Positions 1 through 14,200 of a DNA stretch of 64,000 nt are shown here, piece by piece. A program made the position numbers and the translations under genes. The first letter of the stretch is position 1. Each line of letters begins with the position of its first letter. Source of the stretch: Tubulanus polymorphus (taxonomy: Eukaryota > Nemertea > Palaeonemertea > Tubulaniformes > Tubulanidae). The notes beneath the pieces are model-generated. The model searched no databases. It saw only the letters and a list, made by a program, of their open reading frames with translations, and was not told where the DNA came from. The stretch lies in the NCBI RefSeq assembly GCF_964204645.1, contig NC_134025.1, positions 10,545,001 to 10,609,000 of the forward strand, read 5' to 3'.

Positions 1-3000
1 AGCCAGAGACATACGTACTGGTCAAACTTGCTTGATTCGTATCAGTTATCCAGATTTCATTCTTATATGGATATCACTTATGGTTCGCCTATAAAGTATC
101 TAAAATATTGTTTAATCCGAATTTCTCATAAATTAGATGCATTTGATCTGAATTAAGCAGGTTCTACTCTACATGATGATTGAAGAATTTTTCGCTTTGA
201 ACCAGACACAACCAAGCCATTGACCATGACCTATTCTTCATTGAGTGATCAATTGATGCTTATACCTTTTATCTCAACACGTTTATCAACTTCGAATTCG
301 TGCTGTATTCACAATATATTCAGCAAAAATAATCTCATTTTTAACAAATAGGCCTATGATATAAATAACAAAAATTTATTACAGTTTTGTTACAACATCA
401 TTTGTAGAAGCATATGTGATTAAAAAAAACCAAAATGAGACAACATAATAGCCATTAATATATGTGATCACAGCATGTAAAGGTCAGTTTATCTCAGAAT
501 CATTTCAACATACTCGGCATTTGTACTATTGATGCAATATAAATAACGAAATTAGATGCTTTAATAATTTCATTACATGTCACCTAAAGTTAATGTACGA
601 AGTACAAATTCCACAATGAGAATGCAGTGCACTACTGATTTTCTTAACTTGAATTCGATTAAAAATCAATGATTACTTCATATAAGGTGAGTAAGACAAT
701 GTAACCTTGATTATCGTCTACGGATCCAAGATGTTCGTTCGAGTAGAATGTTCATATGACTAGTTAGGAGTCTACTGTACGCACTTAATTTTCCCAATCT
801 CAATGAAATATGTAATTTATGTATCACGCATTAACTAATTCCATAATGAAAATATATGCCTTTAATTCCGCCATATATTTCTACTATACATGGCACTAAA
901 AGGGCTTTGAATATACTGGCACTAATAGAGTAGATTTATCACATAATTACGCCATATACATATACCGGGTAAGCAGTCCCCACGTCATTCTAAAATATAA
1001 GCATATATATCTATCGGTATATACCGGGGTGCATTTCAATGAATCGAAACGCATGCATTTCAATACAGTGAAAACTTCAGTTAATCCATGGATGTAAACT
1101 AGAAACTAGTTCATACAATACATCCGTGGTTGTAATCTCTGCATTTTCATTTCTTGGCTCGGACAAAAATAAGAATACATGTATGGCATTAAAAATTATT
1201 TTTAAAGGAAAGATGTATCATTTAGTACTCTGTAGGCAAAAACAGTTCAAGAAAATGCCCGTATTTTCATAATAATGCAACATAGACTTAGTGATTAAGT
1301 ATTTGACTGACTGCCTACATGCTTACTAAGTAAAATATAAACGTACTTGGAAAATTAATGAAAAATTAGCTTGTCAAATGCAAGAGGTCGTAGCAAGAAA
1401 GTTGTCGAGTCATGACTTGGTCAGTGTGTAATATTACTATAACATTCTTCAGATCGAGTTCCTAGATGGTTGAAATCAGTTGCGTAACAAGAAAGTTACA
1501 ATATCTTCCAAATCAAGAGGCACATTTATAAGCTATATTTACATGGCAAAATTTGACTCATTCTAAACACCCTTGCTCCTAATTTACTACCTGCATTGTT
1601 TCCATCAATATGGTAGTTTGATGGTAAAATATCCCACATTTGATTCATCTGTAGCATTTACATTCATTTAGTGACCTACGTAAAGTATCTTTAAAATCAT
1701 ATTCAACGCCATTGCACACAATTCATTTCGATTTAAAAAAAAACAACAAGATTTTGGGCAAGTATTGCATACATTTCGGGCATCGATCAACGAAATGAGT
1801 TTAAATGGGAAACCATAGAATAAAATTTAATCAACATCAAGGTGAGCAATAGGTATGTTAACTGCAGTTGACTCTTTTCTCACTTACAAATTAAGATACA
1901 TTTAGGTAACCTTTATCTAATTGGCAAAAACAACTCTTATCTACTCTGAATGAGAAATCCCCCGCAATGAAATCGCTGAGACAATACATATATTTTCCAA
2001 AGTGGAATTATGGTGTGGATCGAGCCCCTGGTGTGGATCAAGTGAAATCACTGGTTCCGTAATACAAAATTATTGTTTCATTCTACATGTACGCTTTAGT
2101 GATAAAAATACGGTCTACCAAAATAGAATTACAATATACATTACATTTCATGCCACTTTAGCAGATCTTTCGCAGTACCATTGGGACCATTCTCTATTTT
2201 TGGAGTCGATCAGATATCAAGTCTAACAGTTCTTTCCAAAACATCCTCGTAAAATCGGTAAAAGCAAAAGTACTCTTCATGTATTTTTGGTAAAAGCATG
2301 GCCGGCGGAACCAGGGTGGCCTTGGCCAGACCAAAACTTTGTCGATCATGTTTCACGTTTTGACGTAAGATATAGTAAATGGCGATAATAAAACTACCTT
2401 CATCTTGCCGTGAATTTTGTCCCGATGTAAGGCCTCGATTTATTTCAAATATCTTATGCCAGAATGTCTTTAAAACCATCATCTTCTGGTTTTAAACATT
2501 TCAAAAGCTTTTTCAAATGGAGGACCCCCAGATCCCCCACCAGCGCTCGGCGTCTTGGGCGCTCGCAAACACCTCCACACTGGCAGCTGTGGCCGGACCA
2601 AGGTGTTTCTCCTTCCACCCGCCCTGAAAAGTTTTATCATTCCCGGGGTATGATATGATTGTCAACACTAACAATGCAGCCATTGTTATCTCGCTGAACT
2701 TGAAATTTCTAAGTCGGTTCGAGGAAAGAGGTTAAAAAGAAAGAGTTTTCATTCATGGATCCGAGTTCATCATCACCGAGTGAGGCAAACGCGATCCCGA
2801 CCTGAACAGGTACAAGGACAGGAAACAAGCAAGATCTACTGCGTTCCATAGAACCAGTTGTAAGAGTGAAAATACACTAATAGAATTCTTGTACATATTA
2901 TATTGACAACAGAGATATTGAATAGTGATTTACCTTACCTGGGTATAATACAGTTATACTGTCAGCGTATGGATATGGCCACACCGGAGTGAAAAAATAA

Positions 3001-3337
3001 ACCAAACACGGTTTCCATAAAAATATACCGGTAAATGAAACTTGCATATCATATCAAAGCATAATGTGTCAACGTTATCAAATATAAAAACGTTTTTTAA
3101 AACAACAGATTCATAACCGCCAAACTATTTGATAATGAATTGTGCAAGGAATAAAAGCTCATGTGACTACTACTATCACAAAATGGACATAAAACTCTAT
3201 TGCTATGCATAGATAAGGATGTTTATGACAACGAAACTTTCTCGGTAAAAATTCCATAGTAACTGACTGCTTAACATGACTGACTGACTGACTAGCAAAA
3301 TGAGAATACAATTTTACCCATAAGAGGTTCAAGCGAC
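1..3337. other. 3' flank of the PH gene, no gene seen
   Basis: AT-rich sequence. Open frames are short and show no recognisable protein. A (GACT)4 run lies at about 3277-3293. A minus-strand AATAAA (TTTATT on plus) at 2438-2443 could serve the PH gene, but it is far from the stop codon and unproven. Confidence 0.5.
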
Positions 3338-6300
3338 TTAGAAATCGCCGCCGAAATCACCCCCGAAATCGTCTCCACCAAAAGAACCACCTCCGAACGA
3401 ATCACCGCCGTCGTACGAACCTCCTCCATCATCCCAACCGCCTTGATCGTCAAACCCTCCGTGATCGTAGCCGGGATCGAAACCACCGTCGTAGCCGCCT
3501 TGATCATAACCGCCTTGATAGCCCTGGTCATACCCTCCTTGATAACCGCCCTGGTCGAAACCTTGCCCGTAAGCGCCCTGGTCGAATCCCTGCCCGTAAT
3601 CGCCGCCCTGGTCGAATCCGCCTTGATCGATGTTATTCTCGGTGTAGTTATTCTCTTGGTTGAATTCCGTGTTGTTGATGTTCGTTTCATTAACGGTCGT
3701 GTTCTGAACTGTCGTGTTGTCGATGTCGTAATGATTGTGAATGTTGATATCCGGCCCGAAGTCGTACCCGTGACAGTACGCGGGACCGCCCCAGCCGTGG
3801 CCCATACCCCACCCCCATGGCTGATACATTCCATAACCGAGCATACCACCGACCATCATTCCTGAAATGGGAAATAAAATATCATTTTATAATTCCGACT
3901 AGAATTTCAATTGATGAGTTAACAGTTTGAATAGCTTATAATTTACACAAAATTTATTGGCCAGAGCCAAATTTTAGCACAGGTCAAATTATTGCACGTG
4001 AATTGCAACTGGTTCCGGAAGTGACTGACTTTGCTTTGTTCAAGCATTGTTTAGTATTGAGTGAGTGGTTTCAGTATGAACGCACTCTCTAATTAGGCAC
4101 GGGCCAAATTGCCCGCGTCTGATCGCGGCTTATGAAACTGGGTCTCGAATTTTGATTTAAGTTGAATATTGATTTTAGTGATTTGAGTCAAAGTAAAAAC
4201 TACCCGGTACTCATAAATAATGTTTCTCATCAATCTGTCAAGTTATCATTAAATCTACGGCTAACTGTCAAATCAAATAGATGATAATCTAATCGTTTTA
4301 ATCCCTGATGAAATTAGAATACTGGCAATTTTGATATACAAGAATTATTATATAAAACCAACTCAAAACATGAAGGTTCCATATGGTGCTCATCAACCGG
4401 TGTTTTAAAATATTGATATATTTCTCAGTTCAACCCGGAAACACAAGGGCTTGTCACACTTGAAATGGAGAATGGATAAAACCGGTATCAATGAACGACC
4501 TGTTGTTTTATAAATACAGGTAAACTGGGGTCAGTCATTTGACCCACACATTATCAACTGTGTCAGTTCCTTGTGATAAAACTTTTGAATTTGACAATAT
4601 CACTTCTATTTATCTTTTTTACTTCGAGGCCAGTTAATGTAATCCATCCTCACCTGTGACAAACCCGTCGTCGCTGCTGCGTCGTCTGCCTCGATCCTGC
4701 ACGACGACAGTAGTATTACCGCCACCTCCGCCGCCTTGATACCCGCCCGGACCTGGTTGTCGTTGATATCCTTGTTGCTGCGGATATCCTTGTTGCTGCG
4801 GATATCTAGGCTGTTGGGGATAGCCCGCCTGTTGGGGATAGCCTGCCTGTTGATAACCTGAAAAATGATAAATTAAATCATTTACGTTTGGAAACAAGTA
4901 TTACAACCAGTACTGCCAGATGTTCAAGCAAGTCTTGTTTAAACGCAGGTTATCTTTTATTGTCCTGGGTCCAGATATTTAGATACTTTGTAACTTAAAG
5001 GGTTTAACTGTTAGTTCTAACTGGTGGTCTGTCAACATATCTCAGGTTTCATAGATGTGGAAGAATAATAGTCCCTGGGAACATTTTGAAATTTGTCTGT
5101 TATAACCATGGTTTCTCATTGTAACTATGGTGGTTGTCACCCAGATTGAGGATTTACCCCTAGGGATAACTTTGATACTCGGTCTATGAAACCGGGCCCT
5201 GGTGTACTGAGGTCAATCGGATTGGTTTTACATTCAGAAAACAAGTCATTCTCAATAAACCCCATAAAGCTACTAATAACTACTAATAAGGAATGTTAAT
5301 TGTACATCTACACTGTAATTACTTTACCTGGAGGGGCATTGAATCCAGGGGGAGGTGGCTGCCCATATCCTACAAAATCAGTCAATATTTTGATCATTCA
5401 AACAACTTTTCAGAAAATGCAGTTACAAATCCTCACATACAAAGTGTATTTCCTCATTCTATCGTTTCAACGTCCATAGAAAATGCTCACCTTGTGGTGG
5501 TGGAGGGCCCTGTGGTCTCCAGCCGGGTTGAGGTTGCCCCTGTATAGGTGCATATGGAGGAGGCTGCGCTATAAGAAATATAAAAAGATTTACCATTTCG
5601 ATACATTTTTGGGAACATAAATAAAGTACCGGGTGCTATCTTTTCAATAACAGAATTTTTCAGAGTTGAACTATATGAGTGGACAGGAGTTTAAAATAGT
5701 ATTAAGTAGTTATGAACATTCTAAATGCCATCATCTTTTATTTGTATACATACTTTGTTGTCTTGGTGGGGGTGGGGGTGGTTTTGGTAGCTGTAAGAAA
5801 AGCACAGGCATGAATTTTCCAGAATAAATAAAATTTCAGTAAGCAATGACCAGTGTATTTTGTACTTACAATTTTGCTAATGCTGTCCATCCAACTTCTA
5901 TACCAGCAATGAAAATAGAAAGGAAGTAATATGGTTAATATTTAAGATTAAAGAATCCGGATCTCATTCTCAGGTAGTGAGATTCAGCTCTTTAAGTTAA
6001 AATTAGGAGTAGTTCATATTCAAAAACTGGTATTTCACTCAAAGTTTAAACCAGAAATGTGGAACTTCAGCTTTACAGTCAAATTGAGCAGAACGTTACC
6101 TCATTTCGCCATCATCTACGAACACGAACCAGTTCAATTCTTTTGGATCTTTGACAGCTCTTCGAGGCACTGCCAGTAAGTGCTGGATGTTGGCTCCTTT
6201 CGGTAACGCCGGGCGATGCGGAATCGCTTGCGTGAACGGCCCTACGGCCATGAACTGACAGACAGTCTGAAACGATGAACGAACACTTAATAGGTATTTT

Positions 6301-7826
6301 ATAGGAATTTCAACTTTCCATACGAAACGAACAAGTCACATAGTTCTGATAAGAGGCATGCAGGACATGGAACACAATCCGCAGGGGAAATGTGTGAGCA
6401 ACATTTAAACCCCATTTCCCTGTGTTTTCCCCAAGAGTTTCCTATTTTTTCCAGAATCGTTATCACCCTACACCTTTTTTTGAAAATTCAGAGACAAGTT
6501 GGTTTGAGTTTGGTAGACAAACACCTCGACTACAACGCAATTTCAATTGTCACTTTGGTATCTATCCATCAGATAATTTTAACCACTTGGCTTGACTTAT
6601 TAACTAAAAATGCAATCTACAATGAATGAAAGCAGTACATACAGCTAACTTGGAAACACCAAGGGCAGATTGATCTCCTTGATCATTGAACCATGCTAAC
6701 TCACTATCCTGATACAAAACTACATACAATCTCTTCCATTTGCTGGAGAAACATCCCTCTGAAATATAGGATAACATTTGTTGTTTGACTTCAATCGCTA
6801 GCTTACAGATTAGTTTCCCTCCAGTATCCTAAAGGTACCAAACAATAGGACGCTATGAGGAACCGATGTCAGGCTTTTGTGCTCAGTCTAAAAACTTACT
6901 GGTCCATTTTCTCAGATATCCTGCTTTTATACTCATAGACGAGTCTGAAATATAAGACACATATTTTGCTATAAGTTAAGATTGGTAATTCATACTAGTC
7001 TAGCCTCTGGGGCAGTGCAACCGCAGTTAGCTTAGGTTCCCTAGGAATGGTTATTTACCTAACCTAATGGTTATGTACAACCTAATAACCTGTAAGTGGT
7101 TTAGTCTAATGATTGGATATCTTAAGGCCTTTACGCTTATAAATGCTTTTGGAGTGACTGCATGCAGTTGTTCCCTCTATGCACAGGGGCTCGTCACGAT
7201 AGCTGGGGGTCCAAAATCAAAGATTTGACCCAGTATCCTAGGTACCACCTACAAAAAAGGTTTTTATAGGTCACTTTTTTATAGGTGGTACCTAGGATAC
7301 TGGGTAAAATCTTTGATTTTGAACCCCCAGCTATCGTGACGATAGCTGGGGGGCTACCTGTGCCTCAATGGTTTAATGTCACTACCTAATCCAACAAAAG
7401 CCTATTTAGTCACACACTAGCGCCATAGTCTAGCGGGAAGGTGACCTAAACCGCAATTAAGCCAAAAATTATAACTGGCTGAAAAGATTATGAATACAAT
7501 GCTTTTGAACTGTCACTCCTCGACATCAGCTGTCCAGGTTAGACAAGAAGATACACAATATCCGTGTGATGATGACGAGAGAAATCCCACAATAACGAAG
7601 CCAAGATTGAAAAATTCTATAAGTACGCCTGATGATGGCTAACAGTTATTAGCGGAAACGCCGCTCCTCAAATATAATCATTCTAATATAGAATTTTTCA
7701 ATCTTGGCTTCGTTATTGTGGGATTTCTCTCATCAGCTGTCAAAACTGCAATAAATCTTAATTGAATAGATACTTGCTGCTCCTACACTTACTACTGATC
7801 GGAATGGAACCTTCCGAGCTGCACAT
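3338..7826 (-). CDS. PH-domain protein with proline-rich and prion-like low-complexity tail (10 exons)
   Basis: Coding exons on the minus strand, in order: 7826-7793, 6944-6900, 6758-6643, 6266-6100, 5897-5870, 5790-5754, 5568-5491, 5369-5328, 4857-4654, 3861-3338. All junctions are GT-AG and the phases add up to 425 codons including the TAA, giving 424 residues. The ATG at 7826 is the first in-frame Met after an in-frame TGA; a second Met (residue 15) lies just before the domain. Residues about 19-130 form a PH domain: beta-1 GYLRKW, a basic first hairpin (SSKWKRLYVVL), and a C-terminal helix with the invariant Trp (SWMDSI, W123). PH domains bind phosphoinositides or proteins at membranes. 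Residues 131-183 are proline-rich (PPPPPP), followed by GYPQQ repeats, a Gly run, an RGRRRSS patch, and a tail of NTT/NNT motifs and repeated FDQGG/YDQGG units. I do not recognise a named orthologue. A membrane-linked adaptor role is inference. Confidence 0.82.
7180..7354. repeat. Near-perfect hairpin (fold-back MITE-like) in intron 1 of the PH gene
   Basis: The left arm 7191-7251 and right arm 7282-7342 are reverse complements over about 60 bases with very few mismatches (key block: CAGTATCCTAGGTACCACCT and its complement), separated by a 30-base T-rich loop. Weaker pairing extends outward to GCACAGG near 7183 and CCTGTGC near 7350. Such near-identical arms suggest a young insertion or ongoing arm conversion. 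There is no coding capacity. Confidence 0.8.
7545..7731. mobile_element. Hairpin MITE family B, copy 1
   Basis: Arms of about 44 bases (7577-7620 and 7686-7729) are inverted complements, with the block CACAATAACGAAGCCAAGAT in the left arm. The same design and left flank (AGAAGATACACAAT) recur at 19120-19285. An 11-base direct repeat CATCAGCTGTC lies at 7524-7534 and 7731-7741 and may be a target-site duplication. Non-coding, in intron 1 of the PH gene. Confidence 0.75.
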
Positions 7827-8239
7827 CTTAAAGAGAAAGTGGTGATATAATCAGATATCAGAATATCTAGCATTTCACGCATAGACACAGCGATCTACGC
7901 GTCGTATTTCACACCAATTTGTCTATCTATATTTCAACGACTCGACTACGGTGACAAATTGTTTATTTACTTCCGCATTAATTTGTGGAAAACGCGGATG
8001 TGGCTTGAAATCTGGATACGTAGAGGGCGCTGATACCGGCGTAAGTCGACGTGGTTTAATTTGCTGCGTTTGTCTCATTTTCTGGTAAGAATTCCTATTT
8101 TTTGCGGTATTTGCATATTTTAATCTTACATGTAACACCTCTTGAACGAATAAAGTGAGATTTGAATGGGACCGGTCTCAGTTATACGCTGTTTCATCGA
8201 TCGGACGAAAAAGAAAGTTCTGACGTACTAATTATCGAA
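7827..8239. promoter_or_regulatory. Candidate bidirectional promoter between PH gene and GANAB
   Basis: The start codons of the two divergent genes are only about 410-480 bp apart, at 7826 (minus) and 8240 or 8303 (plus). No other gene fits between them, so both transcription starts should lie here or very near. I see no clear TATA box at a useful position, which is normal for housekeeping promoters. That one element serves both genes is inferred from geometry only. Confidence 0.45.
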
Positions 8240-11200
8240 ATGCACCTTCCTCCAATTTTGTTCTGTATTGCCGGTATTTTTTTCAGCCGATCGGATTTCG
8301 TCATGATTACTTCAGTCGTTTTAGTTGTTGTCGGTGTTTCACTGGTCGCTCCTGTTAACTCAGTTGACCGCAGCAACTTCAAAACATGTGAACAATCTGG
8401 ATTTTGTCAGTAAGTATGATTTGAATGACGGATGTTGATGAGGCCTGACGGGGTGGCCACTGACCTGGATAACTCAGGGAAACAGAAAAGTCTAGAGAAA
8501 AACTCAAATTTTACTAAGAAGCTGGAAAACTCGGAAATAGCACAATTATATTACTGCATCTATGTGTTGATTTTACTCATATTGTTACGGAAAAAGTCCT
8601 TGAATTGAAGGCAAAAAAGTCCAGGACTTGGGGTAAAAAAAATTTGTGTCTAGCCCCTCAAGGACCTGACTGAACATCATAAGCCTGTATTTTCGGCACC
8701 TGTAGTCAAAAGTACTGTAACACCGTTGATATTCTGCTTCCAACCCTGCTACTCCATAAGAGTTGTACCTTTCAAATCTATTTTTATATCTTCTATTCTC
8801 TCCCAGTTCTTTTTGTACGAAATAAAGAGTTCGTTATCATTATTCGATCATTTTATCTAGACGCAATCGAGCGCTGACTCCCGGGAATACGCCTTACGAG
8901 GCCCTGTTGAACACCGTCAAAATACATCGGACGAACGTGACCGTCGAACTGCTGAATAAGAAAACCAACGTGAAATACCATCTCGATTTGATCGGTTTGA
9001 CGAATAATGTCGTGCGCATGCGCATCACTGAAGCCGATCCCATCCGGCCTCGTTATGAACCTCCCATCGGCGATGCTTTGTTGAATATACCCGAAGAGTC
9101 GCGGTGAGTTTGATTTGTAGCCCGCGTCTAGTGAGCTTAAATTTTTTCGATCACTTGATTACAGGGTTTTCAGCGCTCCTTCCAAGTCCTTCTTTTGGAA
9201 AACGTTTGACCAAACATCATCTTACTCCTTCTTTTTGATTCAAAGTCCTTCCTTCTGATGAAAAAGTCCTTCCAAATTCAATTTTTATGTATTGTTGCGA
9301 ATTCGACTGTTGAAGTATTTTATGACTTAGGTCAGGTTACTCAATTTTCAGTAAGATTGAATCTACAGGAAAGTGTTATGGAATTACCCTGGAATGTACG
9401 ACAAGTCTACATGACTAGTATTCCGGTGAAGGCATTGCGAAAATGCCTCATCATGGGCCCTCATTTTACTGGAAAATACTTCTTTTCAAACCAAGAAGTC
9501 CTTCCTTTTGGGTCTAAAATTGCTGAAATAGTCTGTCTTAGTACTCTTTTTAACCCTGGCCTCACAACTGGAAAACCCTGTGATTGGTTAATTTGTTTAT
9601 TTATTTCAATAATATTCGGATATCGCGTTGATACCATCTAGCTTTGTGTTACAACCTTGTCGATATATTGAAATTTTCTAGAATATCGGTGCAGAAACGC
9701 GGCGACCGTCTCGAGATCGGCTACCAGTCGACGAAGGTCGTGTTGAAAGCTAGACCGTTCAGTTTGGACGTCGTCGAAGACGGAAATCCAGTGATCAGCG
9801 TAAATTCTCGCGGTTTACTGAAATTCGAGCAGTACAACAATCCAGATAAGTAAGTGATGGACGTGCGTAAGTAATTTGATTATGAATTGTCTCTCGGTGA
9901 TGATATTAGTTGTTTACGATATAGCAGCCTTGAATTAGAGTTTTTATCAAATTTTGAATATTTTTGGTCCATCCCTTTGCATCCGGTGGAGACATTTCAC
10001 CCAAAGTTCGCCTCAGCTTATTGGGTATAGCGTTTTTAGCCTCAAAGTATACCTTCGTTTTGCTGATCGGGTTGGCCTACAGTTGTTATCGTTAAGACTC
10101 AATTTTGATAAATTTTAACATTCTAACCACAAGTGCGTACAATCAATTCTGATGTGAACACTGAAAATTGAAAATTAATCAGCTTACTGAAACTATAGAT
10201 TGATGTGTTGAATTGATAATCATAGCTACCGATTTACCGGTACTGGTAACTTCTATTACAATGATGGAATCTCATTACAAGAACTGACGGTGGCGTTTTA
10301 GGGAATAGCCAAAATGTTGTTACTGTTTATTATTTTCTCAATTCCAATTGCGATAATTTCTAAATTTTATCTTTAACCTCGTTAGTTAGTAATGCCTACC
10401 GGTACATCGATTTTTGTCTGCCTTTTGGAGCATTTCAACTGGTGTTAAACCCGGTTAAAATCCACCATCCGCCTTCGTGAAAGATTCCTGGCGCATTGCG
10501 TATAATCCGTATCTGTTGACTTATTTCTAGGGGAGTCGTCGGTAGAATGGGAAGTGCAATATATTCTTGGTTTTCACGTCCTTTCAGACAGGTTGAAGAA
10601 GCGCCAAAAGAAGACGGTCAGGCGGAAAATAAGGTGTGTCATCGACTAAAATGGACATTATCCATGAACAATTGCTAATCCTCGAACATGTTAGGCGTGG
10701 AGGGAAATATTAATAAATTAATCAAGATATATTATGGACCCAATTTTTGGCTCCGCTGGAGATGGAGTTTCTATTTCTTCAAATTGCTATTAGTCCTACA
10801 GTTTTAATCAGATCAAGTCCAAATTTGGTATAAGTGTTCTATGGACCAATACCTACAAAGTACAGAGCCCATTTTGGATTTGGCCACAACGGGGCACCCC
10901 TAGGTATGCAGCTTCTATTTCTTCAAATCACACAGCGGAGCTATGTAAGCCGACAGGCTCCTTGTTTAGGTTTGAATTATTGAACCAAACTTTTTCTAAT
11001 TTCAAAGTAATTTCAATTTCAAATATTTTGTCATAAATTCAAATTCTGGGAAACATTTTATCGAAGACATAGTTTATGACTCAATTGTTAGAAATGATAC
11101 ATTTACCAGATATTTTTCTAGTCAAATTATAAGGTCATTTTGTCTGTTCTATATCTTAAATCTGGGATATTTACCAGTAGCTCTTTCCATTCGAGGATTA

Positions 11201-14200
11201 GTGAATTGTTGAACGTTATTTAACGAGTCGCTTGTACGATTTTGTCAAGCGACGGCTTAAATAACGTTGAATTGTTCATGAATAAATACGGTTGGTGAGT
11301 ATGTCGACTTCACGTGTTTACTAAAACTCTCTATTAGAAAATGTGGTGAACAAGCTTTCGGTGGTATTATCAGTGACTATCTCGGAAAGGTCCGTTGTGT
11401 GGTTAGAGCATTCTACTCAGGGTTTCCAGGCTTGTACTCTGTAACTCGCGAGCATATGCCCGAGTGGGATATTTATTTCCTCTTCGGGTTTATTTGGGGA
11501 TGATTTACAGTCGTCTGAGCAATATCAATTTTATTCAAGTTATCCAAGAGACGATTTTATCTATTGCTTTTTACTGTAACACAACTACACTTAACATAAT
11601 TGATTTTGACGCTGCCGTCCGTATTTTCGACCTTGTCATTCGTATTATTCAGAAAATGTCCTGCTGGTACTCAGAATTTTATTTTTGAATATTTACTCTA
11701 GTTAATAATTGTTAGTATTACACTAAGCGCTATATAGCATGTTTAGTACTGCAGCAAAACACTGCTTTCAGTATTTTGTATATTTAGTTTTCATTCAAAA
11801 TATCCTATATGGTATATATATGTATATTATATATTTGCTTAGAAATTCCCTTCATGTACTACCTACCCGTCATTATGTTTTATTTCATTGGAAATCCTGT
11901 TATTGTTTGCTCATGCGGCTATGCACAAACTTTGTTTCCCTAATACTTCCTTGTTGAGGTTGCAGTTTTGTTTCAATTTTAACCCCCATCAGCCAGTTTT
12001 ATAGACCCGGCCTTTGTTCTGTAGGTCTATACTCGCTTTAAAGGACGAAAACTTACTGAAAAGAACTGTGTGGATAGAATCAGATTTGAAACCTAATTCT
12101 GACGAAGAATTGTATTATACCCAAATCTATAAAACTGGCGCTTTCTTAACTACAGGTTAAGTTTCGGTAAGCGATAATGGGTTTACTATTTCTATCTAAA
12201 AATCTAATTCGATTTGTAGGAAGAAGAAGGGGCTGGTGAAGGTGGGGAGAATGATGAGTCCGCCACTAAAGAGACTGAGGCTGCCGAGCCCGGTATCGGA
12301 GAAGAAACATTCGAAGGACATCAGGATACTAAGCCTCATGGTTCGTCGTTTCTTGACTTTTCATGATTTTGAGTTGCAGTTTTTCTCCGGGATACCTCCC
12401 CGAAAGCAGGAAATATTCATATTCAGTACTACTATTGGTCCTCACATTCATCAATCAACAAGCACTAAAACTCTAATCATTTGGTTTTATGTTCACTTTT
12501 AGGTTCCAGTTCAGTCGGAATGGATTTCTCGTTTCCTGGATTTGAACACGTTTACGGAATTCCGGAACATGCCGACACTCTGGCGTTGAAGTCGACGAAG
12601 TAAGCTTTTAGCTTTAACGCTTCGATTTCCTTTCGTATCACCATTCAGAACTGAGGCTCATATGTTACGTAATGGCTGAAATTGGGATTATGAATGATAC
12701 ATATTATTTTCAGAAATACTGATCCGTACAGATTGTACAACTTGGATGTGTTTGAGTATGAACTACATAATCCGATGGCTCTTTATGGATCGGTACCGCT
12801 TATGTATGCCCATAGGTAATAGAGATTAGCTAAGGTTGAAACAGCGTCATATCAGCGTCATTATCACCGATAATGTTACTGATAAGCGACATTCTTGTCC
12901 GTACTGTACTGGCAGAACTGCATTAACCGTATTAATTTCTAATTCATAGTCCTCAGAGAACTGTTGGTGTATTCTGGTTGAATCCTTCGGAAACTTGGGT
13001 TGATATCAGCAACAACAAGGCTGACAAGGTAAGAGAGTTGTCAGGGTAGCCACTAACCTGGAAAAGTCAGGGAATCAGAAAAATCTAGAAAAAATCTGGA
13101 AAACTCGGGGAATTGGAATAATGTTATTGATCACATATTTCTTTATCAGTAGGTAATTCAATGAATAATGAATGAATTGTAGCATTTAAACCTAGAAATT
13201 TTTCTGATCCCCTCTTTTTTTATAAGTTTTTGTAATCACATGGAAAAATCAGAGAAAACTCAGATTATTTGTGAATGGGCGGAAAGTGGCCACTATGGTG
13301 CCACAATCTGGATGATCATCTCAAAATACATCAGATATTCACGTTTTCATGGCTCACTCGATTCTTTTTATAGAATTTGTTCAGTAAAGTGGTTGACTTA
13401 GTCAAAGGAGATGATGAAGTACCTCAAGTTGATACCCATTGGTTTTCCGAATCCGGTGTTATCGATGTATTTTTCTTGCTCGGTCCCAAGCCAAAAGACG
13501 TGTTCTATCAGTACGGTAAACTGACTGGCACAACACCGCTACCTCCGGTAAGTATAAGTACCCTATTGTATACAATGCTATACGTCCATTTCTTGGAATT
13601 CTTTTAAGCTTAAATCGATGTACCGCATTTTTCGGCCAATAAGCCGAGGACAGTTCTTTAGCCTAAAATACATGGCTTTCATAGAGCTTCACCCAATAAG
13701 CCGAGGCCCTTATCAGAGTTTAGTTTGTCTTAATTGATGATGTAAGAGGTTGACAAACACTTGCACAATACAGCCAAATGCTTGTTAGCCCACTTGGGAC
13801 TTTAGTCCCAGCGGGCTATTGCGTTCACTTTTCGTCCGTCGTCCGTCCGTCCGTCCGTTTGTCCGTCCGTAGACGGAATCCAGTTATTTTGGGAAGTTTT
13901 GAAGACGCTTCAAGGTAACGTCTTGATATTTGGGTTACACATGTATCTACCCTAGACACATCTTCAGCCCAAAAACTGGCCCTATCAGAATCAAGATGCC
14001 ATTAAACATTCTTTACTATCCAGGAATATCCAAATTAGGAACAGTTTAACACTCATACACTGGATAAACTTTGATACTCACAAGAGCAAGCTTTCACCTA
14101 CATTCTGTAGGCATCGTCAGGCTTAAAGTGACGTCATCAGATGTTGTTGATGTGACGTCACAGCCGGATCTCGTCAGCTGGTCTGTGAAGGCTCCCGCGC

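Noticed and set aside
2210-2658. Short frames near a GC-rich patch at 2520-2640
   Set aside because: No recognisable protein. The patch (GACCCCCAGATCCCCC...) may be an old repeat fragment, but no second copy was found in the window.
3292-3865. Two other long frames over the last PH exon (185 codons minus, 140 codons plus)
   Set aside because: They are shadows of the biased Gly/Gln/Asp-rich exon. Only the 3338-3861 frame continues the upstream exons in phase.
9258-9641. 127-codon frame in GANAB intron 2
   Set aside because: It is not in the conserved protein, contains repeated AAGTCCTTCC motifs, and splicing of exons 2 and 3 across it is in phase.
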